Virus record (IMG/VR): IMGVR_UViG_3300031825_000354 | Location: 1-34,481 of that record | From: a virus | Reading direction: 5' to 3' (one strand) | DNA length: 34,481 nt | Shown here: positions 30,239 to 34,481 of the stretch, piece by piece | How positions within the stretch are numbered: the first letter of the stretch is position 1 | How the letters are laid out: the number at the start of each line of letters is the position of its first letter | Program-made: the position numbers and the translations under genes | The notes under the pieces: generated by a model | Database searches by the model: none | Seen by the model: only the letters and a program-made list of their open reading frames with translations | What the model was told of the DNA's origin: nothing

Positions 30239-30913
30239 ATGAAGCCGCACGAACGCCTACAGCAGGCCCGGCGCCAGGCCGGATATGCGACCGCCACGTC
30301 TGCCGCGGAAGCCTACGGCTGGCCGCCGAGCACTTATCTCGGCCACGAGAACGGCTCGCGCGGTATCAACCAGGACGCCGCGCAGCGCTACGCCCGGGCC
30401 TTTGGGGTCTCGTGGTCCTGGATCCTCGGCGGTGACGATGTCGAGTTTGATGAGCTTCTTCAGAATCTCGGCTCAATCCCCGTCTCCGGCGTCATAGATC
30501 CCGACGCCTTTCGACCCTATGACTTCTCTCTGGACGGCGCACCAGACCGCATCGCGATCCAGCTGTTCGGCTACGAGAGTAGAGGGCTGAAGGCGTTCGT
30601 TCTCTACTACGGGTGGCCCCACGTTCAGCACTTCTTGATCACTGCCGATGTTGGGGCGGCCTCCATCCGGGATGGCGACGAGATTGTGGTTCGACGCCTT
30701 GAGGGCGGCCGCTATGAACTCGCTGCTTGGCGCCTGACCCAACAGGGGCGCGATCATGTTCTCTCGCCAGCCTACGCGCCTCATATCCAGATGGCTGCGC
30801 ACCCCGTCGACATCCTGGACGAGCCTGGAACCGAGCTACTCGGAATCGTCGTCGCCGAACTCAAGATCAAAAGCAGGCGCGAGACTCCCTGGGATGCCCC
30901 CATCGAGTTCTAA
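30239..30913 (+). CDS. CI-like phage repressor with degenerate S24-type C-terminal domain
   Basis: Encodes 224 aa from the ATG at 30239. The N-terminal HTH (MKPHERLQQARRQAGYATATSAAEAYGWPPSTYLGHENGSRG, then AQRYARAFGVSWSWILGG) is typical of alphaproteobacterial prophage repressors. The C-terminal part follows the LexA/CI fold (IRDGDEIVVRRLEGGRYELAAWRLTQQG, then TELLGIVVAELK), but no catalytic Ser in a G-x-S-M context is visible, and the Lys position reads Trp-Arg. It may therefore not self-cleave. An in-frame ATG at 30191 lies inside the operators and is less likely. It maintains lysogeny by binding operator blocks A and B, by inference. Confidence 0.85.
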   Translation: MKPHERLQQARRQAGYATATSAAEAYGWPPSTYLGHENGSRGINQDAAQRYARAFGVSWSWILGGDDVEFDELLQNLGSIPVSGVIDPDAFRPYDFSLDGAPDRIAIQLFGYESRGLKAFVLYYGWPHVQHFLITADVGAASIRDGDEIVVRRLEGGRYELAAWRLTQQGRDHVLSPAYAPHIQMAAHPVDILDEPGTELLGIVVAELKIKSRRETPWDAPIEF

Positions 30914-30914
30914 C

Positions 30915-30955
30915 TACGCAATATGCGTTGACAATGGCTACGCGCAACGCATAGT
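30915..30955. repeat. Operator block B, after the repressor gene
   Basis: This block repeats block A (30 of 41 identical). It contains the perfect dyad ACGCA-ATA-TGCGT (30916-30928) and ends CAACGCATAGT (30945-30955). It begins two bases after the repressor stop and contains the promoter of the next gene. Confidence 0.68.
30928..30955 (+). promoter_or_regulatory. Rightward promoter for the 329-aa gene
   Basis: TTGACA (30928-30933, a full consensus -35), 16 bases, then CATAGT (30950-30955). The -35 shares bases with the operator dyad ACGCAATATGCGT, so repressor binding should block or modulate it. The transcript would have a short leader with GGAGG before the ATG at 30982. Confidence 0.68.
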
Positions 30956-30981
30956 TCTCCGCATCAGCCACGGAGGACGTC

Positions 30982-31971
30982 ATGCAGCACGTCGCCAACT
31001 TCCCGATCCAATCCGCCGCCGACCGCGCGCCCTGGGAGGCCGCGCTGGCCGCCTACCAGGCCGCGCAGGCCGCCTATGACGCCCACAAGACCATGGCGCG
31101 CGAGGTCGAGGCCCCGCTACGGGCGACCATCCCCGACAGCCTGGCCGAAGAGAATCGCTTCGGCCGTGCGCTGCGCTGGTGCTCCCTGGCGGCGTTCGAC
31201 CGCCAGAACGGGGCGCCGGACGCGCTCCCGTCCTATCTTGCCGCCATCCGCGCCGAGTTGGCGGCCTTCCTTCCCGGCTATGAGCGCCAATACCTGGAGC
31301 TCGGCTGCCGGGCCGCCGACGAGCGGCTCGAGGAGCTTGACGACGCCGTCGTGGCCGCGGCCGACGCGCTCCAGGCTGTGCCCGCGCCCGACGCCGAAGC
31401 CCTCGCGATCAAGATCGAGCTCGCCAGCCTTCGCGCGGACGAGGAGAACCTGGGCCTCGCCGATCCGGCCTGCCTTAGCCAGATGCTCCACGGCTACGCG
31501 CCGGGCCGGGTGCTGGCCGCGACCTATCTCGACGTGCTGCAGCTCGCCGGACGGCCCAGGCCCCTCGGCGCCGACTTCAACCCCCGGGTCTGGATCAGGT
31601 CCTACGAGGCGGCCGGCGGCGCCGTGAAGGAGCGTGACGACTACCGCTACCTGCTCCTTGGCCGGGCATGGGAGGGTTGCGACAAGCTCGCCTGCCGAGC
31701 CCTCGAGGACGAACTCCACGGCCAGCCCTGGAAGGCCGCCGCGGTCTACCGCGAGGTCCGCGACGATGGCTACCGGACCCTCGCCGACGCCAGCACCAAC
31801 CGCGGCCGCTTCTCATGGATCTGCTTCGTCGACGACGGCTATCGCGTGCTCACGCCTCGCATCCACTTCTGCCAGGAGGGCGGTGAGGACCACCGCCCGC
31901 CGCCGGCTGACGAGGACGCCATCGCCGCGGCCATTCCCGAGGAGCGGGTCGCTCTGGTCGCCGCCGAATAG
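30982..31971 (+). CDS. 329-aa hypothetical protein under repressor control
   Basis: I do not recognise this protein. The N-terminal 60 residues form an Ala-rich helix (EAALAAYQAAQAAYDAHKTMAREVEAPLRATI). The middle is helical and acidic (ERLEELDDAVVAAADALQAVPAPDAEALAIKIELA). The C-terminal 150 residues look globular, with aromatic and Cys residues (GRAWEGCDKLACRALEDELHGQPWKAAAVYREVRDDGYRTL, RFSWICFVDDGYRVL). GGAGG five bases before the ATG is the clearest ribosome site in this arm. It is next to the switch and driven from the operator-overlapped promoter, so it may be expressed early after induction. Confidence 0.78.
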   Translation: MQHVANFPIQSAADRAPWEAALAAYQAAQAAYDAHKTMAREVEAPLRATIPDSLAEENRFGRALRWCSLAAFDRQNGAPDALPSYLAAIRAELAAFLPGYERQYLELGCRAADERLEELDDAVVAAADALQAVPAPDAEALAIKIELASLRADEENLGLADPACLSQMLHGYAPGRVLAATYLDVLQLAGRPRPLGADFNPRVWIRSYEAAGGAVKERDDYRYLLLGRAWEGCDKLACRALEDELHGQPWKAAAVYREVRDDGYRTLADASTNRGRFSWICFVDDGYRVLTPRIHFCQEGGEDHRPPPADEDAIAAAIPEERVALVAAE

Positions 31972-31980
31972 CGTTCGGTG

Positions 31981-32008
31981 CCGGCCTGTCGCCATCCCGA
32001 CAGGCCGG
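31981..32008. terminator. Strong hairpin after the 329-aa gene
   Basis: Perfect 11-bp arms, CCGGCCTGTCG (31981-31991) and CGACAGGCCGG (31998-32008), around a 6-base loop, beginning 10 bases after the stop codon at 31971. No T-run follows, so it is terminator-like but not a classic intrinsic terminator; it could also stabilise the mRNA 3' end. Confidence 0.55.
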
Positions 32009-32085
32009 GTCTCAGCCCGTGCCGCCGCCCCTCGACGGGCCCGACAAAACGGGGCGGCGCCCCCTTCCATCAGTGGCTCAGGACC

Positions 32086-32403
32086 ATGAACGCACCCGAC
32101 TCAGCCAACGCCGCCTTCCGGCCGCTCGACGAGGCGGACGCCCGGGCCCTCCTGAACACCTTCCACGGCCACCTAGCCGACGCGATCGTGAAGACCGCGA
32201 CCGAGTTCCTGTGCGAGCGCCAGAACCGGGTTTCTGAGCGGCCGCGCCTTGTCGCCCTCCTGACGGACCTCGTCGGCAGGGGCGTGCTCAGCGTGGACCT
32301 GCTCTCGATGGCCGTCGCGACGGCGGAGGAACTCGCCGAGGACCCGGGCATGTACCAGGACGCTCGCGAGCTCCTGGAAGCGGCGAGGCGCCCGACGCGA
32401 TGA
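32086..32403 (+). CDS. 105-aa hypothetical protein
   Basis: Encodes 105 aa, mostly helical (DEADARALLNTFHGHLADAIVKTATEFLCERQNRV, SVDLLSMAVATAEELAEDPGMYQDARELLEAA). AGGA lies two bases before the ATG, which is close. It begins a chain of coupled genes leading to the integrase: its TGA overlaps the next ATG. No family is recognised; a regulatory or excision accessory role is possible only by position. Confidence 0.7.
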   Translation: MNAPDSANAAFRPLDEADARALLNTFHGHLADAIVKTATEFLCERQNRVSERPRLVALLTDLVGRGVLSVDLLSMAVATAEELAEDPGMYQDARELLEAARRPTR

Positions 32404-32504
32404 CCTGGCGCGGCCTCGCCACCATTCTGACGCTTGTGGGCGGGTCCGCCGCCCTCTGGTGGGCGATCTGGAGCATCGCTCAGTGGTGGAGGTCGCACCC
32501 GTGA
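32400..32504 (+). CDS. 34-aa tryptophan-rich membrane peptide
   Basis: The ATG overlaps the previous stop (ATGA at 32400-32403) and the TGA overlaps the next GTG (GTGA at 32501-32504). The product has one hydrophobic segment with six Trp in 34 residues (LATILTLVGGSAALWWAIW, then SIAQWWRSHP). Exact coupling on both sides supports a real gene. It may be a small membrane regulator or toxin-like peptide; function unknown. Confidence 0.58.
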   Translation: MTWRGLATILTLVGGSAALWWAIWSIAQWWRSHP

Positions 32505-33001
32505 CCGCCAGGGACCCGCTCGCCCGCGTCCGCCGCCGGCCCGACCCTGCGGACTGGGCCGACGACGACAAGCTGACGCTTCGCGAGGCCGTCGCGCTGT
32601 TCTGGCCTGAGGGCCCGGTCACGCTGGCGACGATCCGGGGCGTGATCGCCAAGGGGGAATTGACGCCCTTCTGGCTTGGGAACAGGTTCTTCGTCACGCC
32701 CGCCCAGATGCGCGGCCTTTTCCAGCCGAGACCATGTCGAGACCGTCCAAGGGGCCCAGGCTCCACCTCCGAAAAGGTCGCCGCCATCCCCGGACCGGCC
32801 GGCCCATCCCCGACGTCTACTACATCCGAGACGGAGCGCTTGAACGCAGCACTGGCTTCGGTCCAGATCGGCTTGGCGAAGCTGAGGCGGCACTCACCGC
32901 CTACCTCCTCGAAAAGCAGGCTCGGGCCGCGGACCGGCCCGCAGGCGGCGATCCCGACCGCCCCCGTGATCCCCATGAGGTCTTCGTCGCGGAGGTCTTG
33001 A
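32501..33001 (+). CDS. Excisionase-like DNA-binding protein overlapping the integrase
   Basis: Encodes 166 aa from a coupled GTG. Residues about 25-75 (DKLTLREAVALFWPEGPVTLATIRGVIAKGELTPFWLGNRFFVTPAQMRGLF) match the winged helix-turn-helix of excisionase/AlpA-like proteins found upstream of integrases in alphaproteobacterial prophages. The rest is Pro/Ser/Arg-rich and runs 268 bases into the integrase gene in another frame. The HTH part is convincing; the overlapped tail may be disordered. Proposed role: directing excision with the integrase. Confidence 0.72.
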   Translation: MTARDPLARVRRRPDPADWADDDKLTLREAVALFWPEGPVTLATIRGVIAKGELTPFWLGNRFFVTPAQMRGLFQPRPCRDRPRGPGSTSEKVAAIPGPAGPSPTSTTSETERLNAALASVQIGLAKLRRHSPPTSSKSRLGPRTGPQAAIPTAPVIPMRSSSRRS

Positions 33002-33975
33002 GCCTCTACCTCGCCGAGAAGGCGCCCAAGGCGGCCGACCCGTCGGCGGTGGCGGCCCGGATCAAGGCCCTGGTCGGCTGGTGGAGCGAGAAGCGGCTGT
33101 CCGACGTCAGGCGCTCGACGTGCCAAGGCTACGTCGCCCACCGGATCACCCAGCCCATCGCCCAGGCCAAGGGCCCAAACGCCCGTCTCGTGACCGAGCA
33201 GGGCGCCCGCCGCGAACTGGAAGACCTGTCGGCGGCGATCACCTACTACGACGGCGAGCACAAGCTGACGGTGAAGCCGAGGATCTGGCTTCCGGAGAAG
33301 CCCGAGAGCCCGCGCGACGCCCTGACCCGCGCCCAGGCCGCCCGCCTCCTCATGGCCGCCCGCGGGTACCGGTGGAACGCCGAAGCCAGGCGCTGGACCC
33401 GTCTTCGGGACAGCGGGCCGGCAAACCGGGCGCACATGAAGCGCTTCATCCTGATCGGCCTCTACACCGGCTCCAGGCCCGGCGTGATCCCGAAGGTGCT
33501 CTGGCGGGAATCGCCGACCCAGGCTTGGGCCGACCTCGACGCCGAGACGATCTTCCGGCGCGGCAAGCGCGAGCGGGACAGCCGGACCAAGCGCCGGCCG
33601 CTGGTCAAGCTCCCGCCCCGGCTCCTCGCCCACATGCGGCGCTGGCAGGCCGCCGACGAACGCATCATGGCCGAGCGGGCGAAGAAGGGCCTGAAGGTCT
33701 GCGCCTCGGTCCTTCACCACGGCGGGGCGCCGATCACCGGCCGGATCAGGACCGGGTTCGAGGGTTGCGTCCGCGACGCCGGCCTGCCGCCCGAGGTCAC
33801 GCCCCACTGGCTCAGGCACACCGCCGCGACCTGGCTCATGCGGAACGGCGTCGATCCCTGGGAGGCGGCCGGCTACCTCGGCATGAACCTCAAGACCCTG
33901 ATCGACAACTACGGCCACCACCAGCCGAGCCACCAAGCCGGAGCGCGCCAAGGGATCGGAGGCAAGACCGGATGA
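32734..33975 (+). CDS. int: Tyrosine recombinase, phage integrase
   Basis: Encodes 413 aa. Catalytic residues visible are Arg248 (LYTGSRPGVI), His358 and Arg361 (HWLRHTAATWLM), and the nucleophile Tyr393 (IDNYGHHQP). The position usually holding His/Trp before the Tyr reads GYLGMNLKTL, a Met variant that I recall from related alphaproteobacterial integrases. An N-terminal arm-type/core-binding region occupies about 1-190. It integrates and excises the phage genome at an att site, which I could not identify. The start overlaps the excisionase-like gene. Confidence 0.92.
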   Translation: MSRPSKGPRLHLRKGRRHPRTGRPIPDVYYIRDGALERSTGFGPDRLGEAEAALTAYLLEKQARAADRPAGGDPDRPRDPHEVFVAEVLSLYLAEKAPKAADPSAVAARIKALVGWWSEKRLSDVRRSTCQGYVAHRITQPIAQAKGPNARLVTEQGARRELEDLSAAITYYDGEHKLTVKPRIWLPEKPESPRDALTRAQAARLLMAARGYRWNAEARRWTRLRDSGPANRAHMKRFILIGLYTGSRPGVIPKVLWRESPTQAWADLDAETIFRRGKRERDSRTKRRPLVKLPPRLLAHMRRWQAADERIMAERAKKGLKVCASVLHHGGAPITGRIRTGFEGCVRDAGLPPEVTPHWLRHTAATWLMRNGVDPWEAAGYLGMNLKTLIDNYGHHQPSHQAGARQGIGGKTG

Positions 33976-34481
33976 GCGACTTCCCGCCCCAGCGGATCCT
34001 GCGCAACCTGCCGGGCGTCGCCGAGATCGAGGCGCTGCTGGTCAAGGCGAAGGCGCATCCGAGCTTCAAGTGGTCGGACTACTGGCTCGACGCCGAGAAG
34101 CTGGCCAGTCAGGTCGGCAAACGGCTGTTCGGGCTTAGCGCCGAAGACACCAAGTGGAAGCCGCCCGACGCCGAAGATGGCTGGGACTGCGAAGGCGCGT
34201 GGGAAGACGAGTTCCTGGACTATGACGAGGTCTCCTACGGCCGTGGCGGACGGCCAAAGGACTACGCGCTTGCCGACCTCGGCTGGGACATCTCGGACGG
34301 CAGCGGGGGTGATCTCATGGCCGCCGAGCTGCTCTACCGGCAGCTCGTGCTGGTCCACTTCGACATCGCCGGCCATGAGTACGGCGCGAAGCCGAGCGAA
34401 GAGGAACTGCAGGCCGACGCCGAAGCCGCGGCCGGAAAGCTTGAGGCCGACGTCGAAGCCTGGCGGCGGAAGCGCCGGTGA
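33972..34481 (+). CDS. 169-aa acidic hypothetical protein at the window edge
   Basis: Encodes 169 aa, with ATG overlapping the integrase stop (ATGA). The protein is acidic and Trp-rich (HPSFKWSDYWLDAEKLASQVGKRLFGL, EDGWDCEGAWEDEFLDYDEVSYG, ALADLGWDISDGSGGDLMAAELLYRQLVLVHFDIAGHEYG) and ends with a charged helix. No family is recognised. Translation coupling suggests that it is made with the integrase; the stop is the last codon in the window. Confidence 0.72.
   Translation: MSDFPPQRILRNLPGVAEIEALLVKAKAHPSFKWSDYWLDAEKLASQVGKRLFGLSAEDTKWKPPDAEDGWDCEGAWEDEFLDYDEVSYGRGGRPKDYALADLGWDISDGSGGDLMAAELLYRQLVLVHFDIAGHEYGAKPSEEELQADAEAAAGKLEADVEAWRRKRR

Noticed and set aside
32173-33951. A 592-codon minus-strand frame opposite the integrase
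   Set aside because: Composition is shadow-like, and the plus strand encodes all visible integrase catalytic residues.
33900-34481. Attachment site next to the integrase
   Set aside because: No tRNA fragment or direct repeat is recognisable in the window; the junction may lie outside or need the host sequence.

Overview
The window reads as an essentially complete genome of a temperate podophage (or prophage) from a very GC-rich alphaproteobacterium. Caulobacterales (Caulobacter, Phenylobacterium or Brevundimonas type) is my best guess, from codon use, the protein families, and promoters that look like the Caulobacter housekeeping type with start codons almost on top of the -10 box. The first three bases are the stop of one gene and the last three are the stop of another, so the window was probably cut at gene ends. 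No attachment site or tRNA could be recognised.

Left and middle (about 1-26,400) is the late region, nearly all on the minus strand, so it is read from right to left. In transcription order it holds: small terminase, a two-helix membrane peptide and three small genes, large terminase; portal, a small beta-rich virion protein, a fibre-domain protein and a fibre-GH16 depolymerase; two more fibre/SPRY-like proteins; a small Cys/His protein, scaffold, major capsid protein and a probable capsid cement protein; a two-domain glycosyltransferase-like protein (GT-A plus MptE/DUF115); two accessory proteins, the connector adaptor, the tail nozzle, a GNAT protein and three large internal virion/ejection proteins (one with an S74-like C-terminus, one with an M15 peptidase); then a lysis block (membrane protein, T4-type lysozyme, lipoprotein, DUF1353 protein). 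One small membrane-protein gene (1712-1987) lies on the opposite strand.

The most striking regulatory feature is a 30-bp module present six times, always between genes at the head of a late block: CGCTGAGAG, exactly 14 bases, then a -10-like heptamer. In five of six cases the start codon follows only 6-9 bases after the -10, so these mRNAs should be leaderless. Most genes inside the blocks instead carry Shine-Dalgarno sequences or overlap the gene before them.

Right of this (26,400-30,200) is the leftward early region: a winged-helix protein, a replication pair (DUF1376 initiator and a downstream partner) and small genes. Inside the initiator gene sits what looks like a lambda-type origin: four TGTCCC/GGGACA dyads at about 22-bp period plus a half site, a (CCTCT)4 polypyrimidine tract, and an AT-rich 10-bp-arm inverted repeat. 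A Cro-like gene (leftward) and a CI-like repressor (rightward) form the lysogeny switch. A 41-bp operator/promoter block is duplicated on both sides of the repressor.

The right end (30,900-34,481, plus strand) is the lysogeny/integration arm: a large unknown protein, small genes, an excisionase-like gene that overlaps the tyrosine integrase, and a final unknown gene. No DNA or RNA polymerase is encoded, so replication and transcription must use host enzymes.
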